Positions 1 to 6,618 of a stretch of DNA of 64,000 nucleotides are shown in pieces (positions within the stretch are counted from its first letter, which is position 1; the number at the start of each line of letters is the position of its first letter). The stretch comes from DASTOB01 sp035720425. Lineage in GTDB: Bacteria > Chloroflexota > Limnocylindria > Limnocylindrales > CSP1-4. The position numbers were made by a program, and so were the translations under genes. Below the pieces are notes generated by a model, which saw only the letters and a program-made list of their open reading frames with translations, had not been told where the DNA came from and did no database searches. The stretch covers positions 1 to 64,000 of the forward strand of contig DASTOB010000127.1 in assembly GCA_035720425.1 (NCBI GenBank), read 5' to 3'.

Positions 1-20
1 ACGACCACGACCACGCCCCC

Positions 21-392
21 GTGGCGATCGAGCGCGATCGCGCCGTCCACCGATCGGTCGTCGTCGACGATCGACCCACGTCGGGTGAGATGGTCCGCCG
101 CGTGGTCCTGCTCGCATTCGGGATCCTTCAGGCGCTGCTGATCGTGCGCATCGTCCTGCTCCTCCTCGTCGCCAACCCTGGCAACGAGGTCGTCGCCTTC
201 GTGCTCGGCGTGACGGATCCGTTCGTCGAGCCGTTCCGGGGCATGTTCCAGCTCGATCGGATCGGCTCCGACGCCGGCTCGGTGCTCGATGTGGCCGGCG
301 GTGTCGCGCTGCTCGGCTGGACGCTCATCGAGATGCTCGTGCTCGCGGCGCTCAGCATCGGCGCCCGGCGCGGCGAGGACGCGACGGTCTGA
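21..392 (+). CDS. YggT-family membrane protein, possibly 5' partial
   Basis: About 123 residues from the GTG at 21. Two hydrophobic stretches (about residues 28-52 and 93-112) flank a loop with a conserved-looking DPFVEPFRGMF segment, the arrangement of YggT/Ycf19 family integral membrane proteins, which often lie near division genes and have been linked to osmotic tolerance and membrane or division homeostasis. The reading frame stays open to the left edge of the window (codons for DHDHAP precede the GTG), so the true start may lie outside. A second, shorter YggT gene occurs at 42402, so the genome carries paralogues. The molecular function of the family is unknown. Confidence 0.7.
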   Translation: MAIERDRAVHRSVVVDDRPTSGEMVRRVVLLAFGILQALLIVRIVLLLLVANPGNEVVAFVLGVTDPFVEPFRGMFQLDRIGSDAGSVLDVAGGVALLGWTLIEMLVLAALSIGARRGEDATV

Positions 393-423
393 TCGCACGG
401 CGCCCGCCGAGGGCGACCGACCA

Positions 424-459
424 CGACACGTCGACCGGCCGCGACACGTCGACCGGCCG
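424..459. repeat. 18-bp perfect tandem duplication
   Basis: The unit CGACACGTCGACCGGCCG occurs at 424-441 and again at 442-459, in the gap between the YggT-like gene and the next gene. The surroundings (GGGCGACCGA before, GGGCGACCGAG after) are also similar, so the duplication sits inside a slightly longer imperfect repeat. No function is evident; it is probably slippage. Confidence 0.8.
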
Positions 460-505
460 CGACCAAGGGCGACCGAGCGGCGACGAGGCCGGTCGCCCCG
501 CGTGC

Positions 506-545
506 TACGCTCCTGCCGCCCGCGCTGCGGGCGGCAGCTGGAGGG
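506..545 (+). promoter_or_regulatory. -10 box, 5' UTR hairpin and Shine-Dalgarno
   Basis: TACGCT (506-511) fits the TANNNT -10 pattern seen elsewhere in the window. It is followed at once by a perfect 11-bp inverted repeat, 513-523 against 527-537, with a 3-nt GCT loop, and then by GGAGGG at 540-545, four nt before the ATG at 549. The hairpin would form at the very 5' end of the message, or could be a terminator of the upstream gene. There is no T-run after it, so a 5' UTR stability or regulatory role is as likely. Confidence 0.5.
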
Positions 546-548
546 CAC

Positions 549-1052
549 ATGCGCCTGAGCGAATGGCGGGCGGGGGCGCCCGCTCGTGAGGCGATGACGG
601 CCAAGGTCCTGGGTGTCGTCGAGCCCGTTCTGGCGGCCTTCGGGGCGAGTCGCGACACGGATTGCTGGGTCGCCTGGGGCGACGAACCGGCCGTCCGCTA
701 CCCGATCCTCGCTCCGGTCGCCGCGGGCCTCGTCGTCTGCCACGTCCGGGTGAACCTGCCCCAGGAGGGCCCGCGGGCGTCGGCCAAGCTCGTTCGCTGG
801 AACCGGGTTCAACTCGGCGAACTCGGCATCGAGACGCAGGGGACCCACCGGCTGCTCAGCTTCCAGGTCGAGGGACACGTCCTGCGCGGGGTCGACGCGG
901 AAGCGGACGCGATCGCCGCGTTTGCCCTCATCCTCATGGCCGCGACCGACGGTCGACCACCGCTCGATGCCCGCCCGGCGCCGGCGAGGCGGCGTCGCGC
1001 CGCGCCCGCGTCGCCCGGCCGGGCCCGGAGCGGCGCGACACGCACCGCCTGA
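549..1052 (+). CDS. hypothetical protein
   Basis: A 167-aa protein with no motif I recognise. Residues 1-130 have an ordinary globular composition (WVAWGDEPAVRYPILAP, CHVRVNLPQE, LLSFQVEGHVLRGVDAEADA). The last 35 residues are Arg/Ala/Pro-rich and probably disordered. The start is supported by GGAGGG four nt upstream of the ATG. It lies 8 nt before the HAD-acyltransferase gene, so the two are probably co-transcribed. No signal peptide or membrane segment is visible. Confidence 0.6.
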   Translation: MRLSEWRAGAPAREAMTAKVLGVVEPVLAAFGASRDTDCWVAWGDEPAVRYPILAPVAAGLVVCHVRVNLPQEGPRASAKLVRWNRVQLGELGIETQGTHRLLSFQVEGHVLRGVDAEADAIAAFALILMAATDGRPPLDARPAPARRRRAAPASPGRARSGATRTA

Positions 1053-1060
1053 TCAGTCCT

Positions 1061-2542
1061 ATGGACGGGACCGCCCCCGTCGACGCGGTGATCTTCGACC
1101 TCGACGGCGTGCTCGTCGACTCGGAGGCGTGGTGGGACGAGGTTCGGGCGGAGTTCGCCCGGGCGCACGACCGGCCGTGGTCCGCCGATGACCGCGACGC
1201 GGTGATGGGCGCGAACTCCCGCCAGTGGGCAGCCACGATCCGCGAGCGCCTGGCGTTGAACCTGCCGGCCGACGAGATCCAGCGTGCGGTCGTCGACGGC
1301 GTGCTGGCACGGTACGCCCGCGAGCCGGCGCCGACGATCGACGGGGTGGCCGAGGCGGTTCGGCGCATCGCCGCCCATCGCCCGGTCGCGATCGCCTCAT
1401 CCTCCCATCCCGAGGTCATCGAGGCGGCGCTCCGCTCGACCGGGCTGGCGGAGGTCTTCGCGGTCGTCGTGTCGTCCGACGAGGTCGAGCACGGCAAGCC
1501 GGCACCCGACGTCTACCTCGAGGCGGCCCGGCGACTGTCCGTCTCGCCCGAACGGGTCGTCGTCTTCGAGGACTCGATCAACGGCGTTCGGGCGGCCCGG
1601 TCGGCCGGGATGCGCGTTGTCCTCGTCCCGAGTTCGAGCATCCCGCCGGCGCCGGGCGCCGGCGTCCTGGCCGACGCCGTCGTGGGGCGGATCTCGGACC
1701 TCGACCCGGCGACGCTCGGCGCCGTCGCGACCCGCTCGGCCGCATCCGATCGGGCAACCCCGGACCGCACCGGCGGGCCGGCCCCCGAGCTGCCGGGGCC
1801 GCCGATTCACCCGTGGCGACGGACGGTCCGCTACTGGCTGTCCCGCACCGTCGTCTGGTTGCTCGCGCGCGCGTATATACGCCTGCGCGTGGAGGGTCGG
1901 GAACGCCTGCCGGCAGGACCCGCCGTGTACTGCTTCAACCACCTCAACTGGGCGGACCCGTTCGTGCTCATGGCGACCCTGCCGTTTCGGCCGCGACTGT
2001 ACTTCTTCGGGCCGAAGGAGGAGAACATGTCCGCTGGCGGGCGCAACCGGCTCATGCTGTGGACCGGCACGGCCGTCCCGTACCGGCCGGGCAAGAACGA
2101 CCTCCTCGAGGCCACGCGACGGGTCAGGGCGGTGTTCGCGGCCGGGGGCGTGCTGGCGATCGCGGGCGAGGGCCGGATTCATGCCGGCGAGGCGGAGCTC
2201 CTGCCGCTCAACGAAGGTGCGGCCTACTTCGCCCTTCGGTCCGGGGTCCCGATCGTGCCGCTCGCCATCAACGGCACGAGCTGGCTGCGGCTGGGCCGTC
2301 GCGTGCGGGTTCGGATCGGCCAGCCGATCGCCACCTCCGGCCGGCCGACGCGCGAGGCCGTCGCCGCCCTGACCGAGGAGACGTGGGGCCGACTCCACGA
2401 TCTCGTCGCGGATCACCCGGACTATCGGCCTCCGGGGCCGGTCGGGCGCTGGCTGACCGAGCTCTTCAACGACTGGCCGGAGGGGGAGCGACCCCCGACC
2501 TCTGGCATACTTCACGGTCGAACCGTGAAGCCCGATCCGTGA
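1061..2542 (+). CDS. HAD hydrolase-PlsC acyltransferase fusion
   Basis: A 493-aa two-domain protein. Residues 1-225 are a HAD subfamily IA phosphatase of the beta-phosphoglucomutase type: DLDGV with nucleophile Asp13 and acid Asp15, the Ser of IASSSHPE, Lys in EHGKPAPD, and FEDSINGV as motif IV. Residues about 250-470 are a PlsC/LPLAT acyltransferase with the NHLNWAD motif (HX4D, His294/Asp299) and GEG near Glu370. Known bacterial HAD-PlsC fusions use a SerB-type (IB) HAD; here it is type IA. A role in phospholipid assembly is likely: the PlsC half should acylate a lysophospholipid or glycerol-phosphate, and the HAD half may supply or remove a phosphate. The ATG at 1061 has no Shine-Dalgarno; it follows the upstream stop by 8 nt, suggesting coupling. 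Confidence 0.85.
   Translation: MDGTAPVDAVIFDLDGVLVDSEAWWDEVRAEFARAHDRPWSADDRDAVMGANSRQWAATIRERLALNLPADEIQRAVVDGVLARYAREPAPTIDGVAEAVRRIAAHRPVAIASSSHPEVIEAALRSTGLAEVFAVVVSSDEVEHGKPAPDVYLEAARRLSVSPERVVVFEDSINGVRAARSAGMRVVLVPSSSIPPAPGAGVLADAVVGRISDLDPATLGAVATRSAASDRATPDRTGGPAPELPGPPIHPWRRTVRYWLSRTVVWLLARAYIRLRVEGRERLPAGPAVYCFNHLNWADPFVLMATLPFRPRLYFFGPKEENMSAGGRNRLMLWTGTAVPYRPGKNDLLEATRRVRAVFAAGGVLAIAGEGRIHAGEAELLPLNEGAAYFALRSGVPIVPLAINGTSWLRLGRRVRVRIGQPIATSGRPTREAVAALTEETWGRLHDLVADHPDYRPPGPVGRWLTELFNDWPEGERPPTSGILHGRTVKPDP
2510..2530. promoter_or_regulatory. hairpin with possible -10 box before the next gene
   Basis: A perfect 9-bp inverted repeat, CTTCACGGT (2510-2518) against ACCGTGAAG (2522-2530), with a CGA loop. 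It is preceded by CATACT (2505-2510), a plausible -10, and followed by GGGAGG at about 2546-2551 and the GTG start at 2556. It lies in the 3' end of the acyltransferase reading frame. The order -10, hairpin, Shine-Dalgarno mirrors that at 506-545. Confidence 0.4.
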
Positions 2543-2555
2543 GCAGGGAGGCAGC

Positions 2556-2921
2556 GTGGGAGCGACCGGTCTGTCGGCCGATCCGAAGGAGTATCGGAAG
2601 CGGCTCGAGCAGCAGAGCGACGAGCAGATCGACGCGTGGGCGGCGGAGCTCATGCGCGACGTGGCGATCCGGCGGGGCGTGATCCGCGTCGTCGAGGACT
2701 TTCGTCGCGCGACAGGGGTCGATGAGCGCGGTTTCGAACGGGTGTTCGCTTCCGGAGGCGGTGCTCCGGCGGTGATCGGGCGGGACGCCGGCGGTCGACT
2801 CATGGTCCCGGCGATCACGCTCTACAACCTCGTGCCGGGCGTCCGCGCGGAGCTGGCCGACGGTCGAAAGCGCCTCGTCGAGTACCTCGTGGCGAACTTC
2901 CACGAGCTCGTCTACGTCTGA
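2556..2921 (+). CDS. hypothetical protein
   Basis: A 121-aa soluble protein with no recognised domain. The first 60 residues are highly charged and predicted helical (EYRKRLEQQSDEQIDAW, then IRRGVIRVVEDFRRATG). The C-terminal part is less charged (MVPAITLYNLVPGVRAE, VEYLVANFHELVYV). The GTG start is supported by GGGAGG 4-5 nt upstream. It begins 13 nt after the acyltransferase gene and has its own candidate promoter and hairpin at 2505-2530. Confidence 0.6.
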   Translation: MGATGLSADPKEYRKRLEQQSDEQIDAWAAELMRDVAIRRGVIRVVEDFRRATGVDERGFERVFASGGGAPAVIGRDAGGRLMVPAITLYNLVPGVRAELADGRKRLVEYLVANFHELVYV

Positions 2922-3057
2922 CGGCGCCGGGCCGGGGTCCGGGCCTGCCGGGACCTTACCCGGGGGGACATCGCGCGGGCGTCCGGCATTCACTCTCGTT
3001 CGCCTTGTCCATCCGTTCCCGTCGCTCCTCAACGGGACGGCGACGATCCTCGTCGCG

Positions 3058-3834
3058 TTGTTCGCCGGTGCCGAGCCCGCCACGGCCGTCCGCCTCGGTG
3101 TCGCGATGACCGCGCTCCAGTTCTCGATCGGCACCGCCAACGACGCGGCCGACGCGGAGCGCGATGCCGGGCGGCCGGACAAGCCGATCCCGGCCGGGCT
3201 CGTGGCGCGCCGGACGGCGACCTGGGCGGCCGTCGCCTTCGCCGTCATCGGGCTCGCCCTGACCGTCCCATCCGGGCCGGCGACCGTCGCGGTCGGCGGC
3301 CTGGGTCTCGGCGTCGGGCTCGTCTACGACCTTCGCTTCCGCGGCACGGCCGCGTCGTGGCTCCCGTTCGCGATCGGGATCCCGCTCCTGCCGGTCTACG
3401 CCTGGCTCGGGGCGACCGGCGGCCTGCCCCCGGCCTTCGCCGTGCTCGTCCCGACCGCCGTCGTGGCCGGGGCGGGCCTGGCGATCGCGAATGCCCTCGC
3501 CGATGTCGACGTGGACCGCCGTTCGGGCGCTGGATCGGTGGCCCTGGCCCTCGGTCCGCGTCGCGCGTGGATGGTCCACGCGGTCCTGCTCGGGCTGGCA
3601 TCGGCGGTCGCAGTGGGGTCGATCCCGATCCTGGCCGGGGTGGGGGAGCGAGCGGCCGACATCGCCCGAATCGGTGCCGGGATCGGCGTCGCCCTCGTCG
3701 GGGTGGCGCTCATCGCGATCGGCGTGGCGCTGGCGCGTCCTTCCCGGCCCGGGGCGCGGGGCTGGGAGGTCGAAGCGGTCGGGCTGACCGCCGTCGCGGT
3801 CGGCTGGATCGTCGGCGTCGACGTCGGGGGATAG
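3058..3834 (+). CDS. UbiA-family prenyltransferase (start uncertain)
   Basis: An integral membrane prenyltransferase that transfers an isoprenoid diphosphate chain to an acceptor. The first Asp-rich motif NDAADAERD (NDxxDxxxD) and the second, ADVDVDRRSG, should bind Mg-diphosphate; YDLRFRGT and about eight hydrophobic helices also fit the family. The acceptor (quinone precursor, heme or glycerol-phosphate) cannot be told. TTG 3058 is the first canonical start codon in frame, but family-like coding continues upstream (RLVHPFPSLLNGTATILVA, from about 2989). The TTG would therefore delete half of the first membrane helix. No ATG, GTG or TTG exists in any frame between 2922 and 2990, so the real start is non-canonical or the sequence has an error near the G6 run at 2962. 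Confidence 0.75.
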   Translation: MFAGAEPATAVRLGVAMTALQFSIGTANDAADAERDAGRPDKPIPAGLVARRTATWAAVAFAVIGLALTVPSGPATVAVGGLGLGVGLVYDLRFRGTAASWLPFAIGIPLLPVYAWLGATGGLPPAFAVLVPTAVVAGAGLAIANALADVDVDRRSGAGSVALALGPRRAWMVHAVLLGLASAVAVGSIPILAGVGERAADIARIGAGIGVALVGVALIAIGVALARPSRPGARGWEVEAVGLTAVAVGWIVGVDVGG

Positions 3835-3905
3835 GCGGCGGTCCGGCGCGCCGGGGCACCATCCCCGGACCAAGGTACCCCTAACGTGGCGCCCGGCGCG
3901 GTCGT

Positions 3906-3931
3906 TATCCTCGGTACACCGTTCAGGGAGG
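3906..3931 (+). promoter_or_regulatory. -10 box and Shine-Dalgarno for the secreted protein
   Basis: TATCCT at 3906-3911 fits the TANNNT -10 pattern and lies about 27 nt before the GTG at 3939. GGGAGG at 3926-3931 is a strong Shine-Dalgarno, 7 nt before the start. No convincing -35 is seen. Confidence 0.45.
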
Positions 3932-3938
3932 CATCATC

Positions 3939-4493
3939 GTGAGTCATCAGCTCGCCAGACTTCGTGGCCTGGCCGTCGCGCTCGTCGTCCTCGCCCTCAC
4001 CGCCGGCGCCGTCTTCGCCGGCGATCCACCGCCCGCCGCCGATCCCGGCCTCGAGAACGCCGCCGAGCGGTCCGGCCACGAGGTCCTTCCGGCCAGCCTC
4101 GAGACCGACGAGGACGCGGACGAGGAGACGGACGAGGAGACCGACGACGACGCACCGGAGGCCGACGAGCTGTCCGAGCACGAGGACGGCGACACCCACG
4201 GGGCGCTCGTCTCCGAGGCGGCCCAGATGGAGACGCCGGTCGGCTTCGACAATCACGGGGCGTTCGTGTCGTGCGTCGCGCGGATGAACCGTGGCCAGCT
4301 CGGCCCGGACGCGGACCTCTCCGGTCTCGTGCTCGCCGACCTCACGCCGGGGGATTGCGATGGCGCCGACGAGGAGACGACCGAGACGACCGAGGCGACC
4401 GAGGCGTCAGCGGACGACTCGCCCGGCAAGAGCGGCGCCGCCAAGGCACGGCAGGCCAGTCGCGGAGCACGCGGGAACTCGCCCAACCACTGA
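3939..4493 (+). CDS. secreted acidic low-complexity protein
   Basis: 184 residues. A Sec signal peptide covers about residues 1-27 (hydrophobic core LAVALVVLALTAGAVF, cleavage near VFAG). It is followed by an Asp/Glu-rich tract around residues 50-80 (DEDADEETDEETDDD), a short central part with two cysteines about 32 residues apart (FVSCVARMN and PGDCDGADE), and a Thr/Glu then basic tail. It could be an extracellular, calcium- or cation-binding protein; the family is not recognised. The GTG start has a strong Shine-Dalgarno. It is convergent with parB across a hairpin. Confidence 0.65.
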   Translation: MSHQLARLRGLAVALVVLALTAGAVFAGDPPPAADPGLENAAERSGHEVLPASLETDEDADEETDEETDDDAPEADELSEHEDGDTHGALVSEAAQMETPVGFDNHGAFVSCVARMNRGQLGPDADLSGLVLADLTPGDCDGADEETTETTEATEASADDSPGKSGAAKARQASRGARGNSPNH

Positions 4494-4506
4494 GCCCCCA
4501 GAACGA

Positions 4507-4536
4507 CGAAGCCGGCGCCTCTCGGCGCCGGCTTCG
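4507..4536. terminator. bidirectional hairpin terminator
   Basis: A perfect 13-bp inverted repeat, 4507-4519 (CGAAGCCGGCGCC) with 4524-4536, closed by a TCTC loop, in the 65-bp gap between two convergent genes. There is no long T-run, as is usual in GC-rich genomes. It should serve both the secreted-protein gene and parB. Confidence 0.8.
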
Positions 4537-4558
4537 GTGTGTCCGGGGTTCCGCGCGA

Positions 4559-5593
4559 TCAGCGCGCGTCGCCGCCGCGCACGACCGCGATGGCGTTCTC
4601 GAGCTTGAGCTTGGCGATCGTCAGGTACTTGGCGAGGTTTGCGCGGTCCACCTCGCCGATCGATCGGACCACGTCCGGCGTTCGGAGCACGCCGACGAGC
4701 TCCTCGACCGCCTCGTTGAGTTGCTGCTTGGCGGCCACGAGCGAGTCCTCGGTCAGGTCCGCGCGCTGCCCTTGCGGGGCCCACCCGGCCTCGTCCGCCG
4801 AGTCGTCCGACGACGTCCCGCCGTCGGCCCAGCCGAGCTGGCCGTCGCCGGACTCGCCGTCATCCTCGAGGTGGGGCTCGCCGGTCGCTCGTCGCGGACG
4901 GCCCTCGATCCGCTCGCGCAGCTTGACCAGGGACAGCTCGCCACGGGCGACCTGGTCGGCGAGGCGGCGACGCTTCTTCGGGTCGTCGACCTTCATGAGC
5001 TCGTAGGCATGTGACAGGGTGTCTCTGCGCAAAGACACGAGCTCGCGGACCTCCGGCGGAGCATCGGCGAGCCGGAGCCGGTTCTCGAGGTACCCCTTGT
5101 CCTTGCCGAGCTTCTGGGCGAGCTTGCGGACGCTGTACCCGTGCTCGTGGATCATCCGCTCGTACATCGTCGCCTCGTCGAGCGGCGAGAGGTCCTCGCG
5201 CTGGAGGTTCTCGATGATCGCGATCTCGAGCGCCGTGTCGTCGTCGATATCCTCGACGAGGGCCGGAATGGTGGCGATGCCCGCGGCCCTCGACGCTCGC
5301 CAGCGCCGCTCTCCGGCGATGAGCTGGTACTCGTTGTTGCCGAGCGGGCGGACGAGGATCGGCTGGAGCACGCCATGCTCCTGGATCGACGACGCGAGCT
5401 CGCGGAGCGATTCCTCGTCGATCGTCATCCGTGGCTGGTCCGGGTTCGGCGTGATGCGATCGAGCGGGACCATCCGGACCCCGGTCGAGCGGCCGACCCG
5501 GTCGGATGACAGCAGGCTGACGATGGCGGGGGAGAGCTCCCGCTCCTCGGACAGGCGACGGGCGGCGGTGGCGCGGAAGTCAGGCCTGGCCAA
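4559..5593 (-). CDS. parB: chromosome partitioning protein ParB
   Basis: 344 aa. A CTP-dependent DNA clamp that loads at parS and spreads to partition the chromosome with ParA. The N-terminal CTPase domain carries GERRWRA (94-100) and ENLQRED (128-134). The helix-turn-helix (about 155-175) reads KLGKDKGYLENRLRL. At the recognition helix it differs from the usual GKSRP sequence, so a non-standard parS is expected. An acidic linker (about 235-270) precedes a C-terminal dimerisation domain. The start is TTG at 5593, fixed by a strong AGGGAGGTGAT Shine-Dalgarno 5 nt upstream. It overlaps the end of parA by 14 nt, so the two are translationally coupled. A candidate parS lies inside the gene. Confidence 0.95.
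   Translation of the reverse strand: MARPDFRATAARRLSEERELSPAIVSLLSSDRVGRSTGVRMVPLDRITPNPDQPRMTIDEESLRELASSIQEHGVLQPILVRPLGNNEYQLIAGERRWRASRAAGIATIPALVEDIDDDTALEIAIIENLQREDLSPLDEATMYERMIHEHGYSVRKLAQKLGKDKGYLENRLRLADAPPEVRELVSLRRDTLSHAYELMKVDDPKKRRRLADQVARGELSLVKLRERIEGRPRRATGEPHLEDDGESGDGQLGWADGGTSSDDSADEAGWAPQGQRADLTEDSLVAAKQQLNEAVEELVGVLRTPDVVRSIGEVDRANLAKYLTIAKLKLENAIAVVRGGDAR
5020..5037. promoter_or_regulatory. candidate parS site 1 (within parB)
   Basis: TGTCTCTGCGCAAAGACA: an 18-bp near-palindrome with one mismatched pair. It shares its core with two other copies at 6551 and 8178. Position inside parB and three-fold recurrence within 3.2 kb support a ParB-binding centromere site. It is not the TGTTTCACGTGAAACA consensus of many phyla. 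Confidence 0.6.
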
Positions 5594-6350
5594 GTTCGAT
5601 CACCTCCCTGGCGAGCGCGCGGTACGTGCGCGCGGCCTCGCTCGATCCGGCGTAGGCCGTGATCGGACGGCCCACGAGCGGCGCCTCGCCGAGCTTCACG
5701 GTGGTCCGGATGATGCTCGCGAACACGTGGTGGTCGCCGACGACCCGGAGTTCATCGAGCATGTCGCGGGCGAGGTTCGTGCGCCCGTCGAAGAACGTCG
5801 GCAGGAGTCCGAGGATGCGGAGGTCCCGGTTCAACTTCATCCGGATCATGTTGATGACCTTGACGAGGTTGTTGAGGCCCTTCATCGCGTAGTACTGCGT
5901 CTGGACCGGGATGATGACGTTGTTCGCGGCGACGAGCCCGTTGACCGTCAGCAGTCCGAGGTTGGGCGGGCAGTCGATGAGCGCGAAGTCGTAGCTGTCG
6001 AGCATCCCGTCGAGCGAGTCGCGCAGGATCTGTTCCCGGCCGAGCGCCGTGAACAGCTCGCCCTCCGTCGATGCGAGATCGATGTGGGCCGGCGCGACGT
6101 CGATCCCGGCGATCTCCGTCGGGCGGATGATCTCCTCGAGCGTCGACCGGCCGTCGGCGAGGACGTCGGCCATCGAGCGCTCGACCGTGTTGAGATTGAT
6201 GCCAAGTCCCGCGGTCAGGTTGGCCTGCGGGTCCATGTCGATGCACAGGACGCGGAATCCCTCTTCGGCGAGCGCGCCGGCGAGGTTGATCGCCGTCGTG
6301 GTCTTGCCGACGCCTCCCTTCTGGTTGGCGATCGCAATCACGTTGGTCAC
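5580..6350 (-). CDS. parA: chromosome partitioning ATPase ParA/Soj
   Basis: 256 aa. A deviant Walker A ATPase that drives partition of ParB-bound origins. IAIANQKGGVGKTTT contains the P-loop (Lys11 and Lys16), LCIDMDPQANLT follows, and ALIDCPPNLGLLT is Walker B. The GTG start at 6350 is chosen because GAGGTGAT lies 7 nt upstream; an in-frame start at 6389 would add 13 residues with no ribosome site. It precedes and overlaps parB. The 5' region (6351-6618) carries DnaA-box-like sites and a second candidate parS and is shared with the divergent carboxylase operon. Confidence 0.95.
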   Translation of the reverse strand: MTNVIAIANQKGGVGKTTTAINLAGALAEEGFRVLCIDMDPQANLTAGLGINLNTVERSMADVLADGRSTLEEIIRPTEIAGIDVAPAHIDLASTEGELFTALGREQILRDSLDGMLDSYDFALIDCPPNLGLLTVNGLVAANNVIIPVQTQYYAMKGLNNLVKVINMIRMKLNRDLRILGLLPTFFDGRTNLARDMLDELRVVGDHHVFASIIRTTVKLGEAPLVGRPITAYAGSSEAARTYRALAREVIELGQA

Positions 6351-6445
6351 CGGGGCATCACCTCGAATCGCTGCACGGGCTCGTCGCACGGGGGAGGCGG
6401 GAGTGCCGTCATGCTACCCCGCGGAGGGCGTCGAGGGCACCGTGG

Positions 6446-6488
6446 TTATCCACAGCATTCGGGAGTTGTTCACCGATTCTGTGGATAG
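6446..6488. promoter_or_regulatory. two inverted DnaA-box-like sites
   Basis: TTATCCACA at 6446-6454 is an exact match to the strict DnaA box. TGTGGATAG at 6480-6488 is the inverse orientation with one mismatch (CTATCCACA on the minus strand). They are 25 bp apart in the parA-pccB intergenic region, one of the less GC-rich stretches of the window. They suggest DnaA control of parA or proximity to oriC. Confidence 0.5.
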
Positions 6489-6550
6489 TCCGGCCGACAG
6501 TGTCGATGACTCGGGGCGACCGACTATCATCTGATCACCCGCGGTCCGTG

Positions 6551-6568
6551 TGTCTTTGCGCACAGACG
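6551..6568. promoter_or_regulatory. candidate parS site 2 (parA-pccB intergenic)
   Basis: TGTCTTTGCGCACAGACG: the left half-site matches the consensus exactly and the right half has two changes. It lies 51 bp before the carboxyltransferase ATG and about 200 bp before the parA start. Confidence 0.55.
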
Positions 6569-6618
6569 GCCGCGCCCGAAACCCAGCTGGGCCCGCCCGT
6601 GCCGCAGGTGAGCATCGG

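Noticed and set aside
6550..6618. N-terminal extension of PccB from GTG 6550 (SLRTDG...)
   Set aside because: The extension translates the candidate parS site and has no family match; ATG 6619 gives the normal N-terminus.
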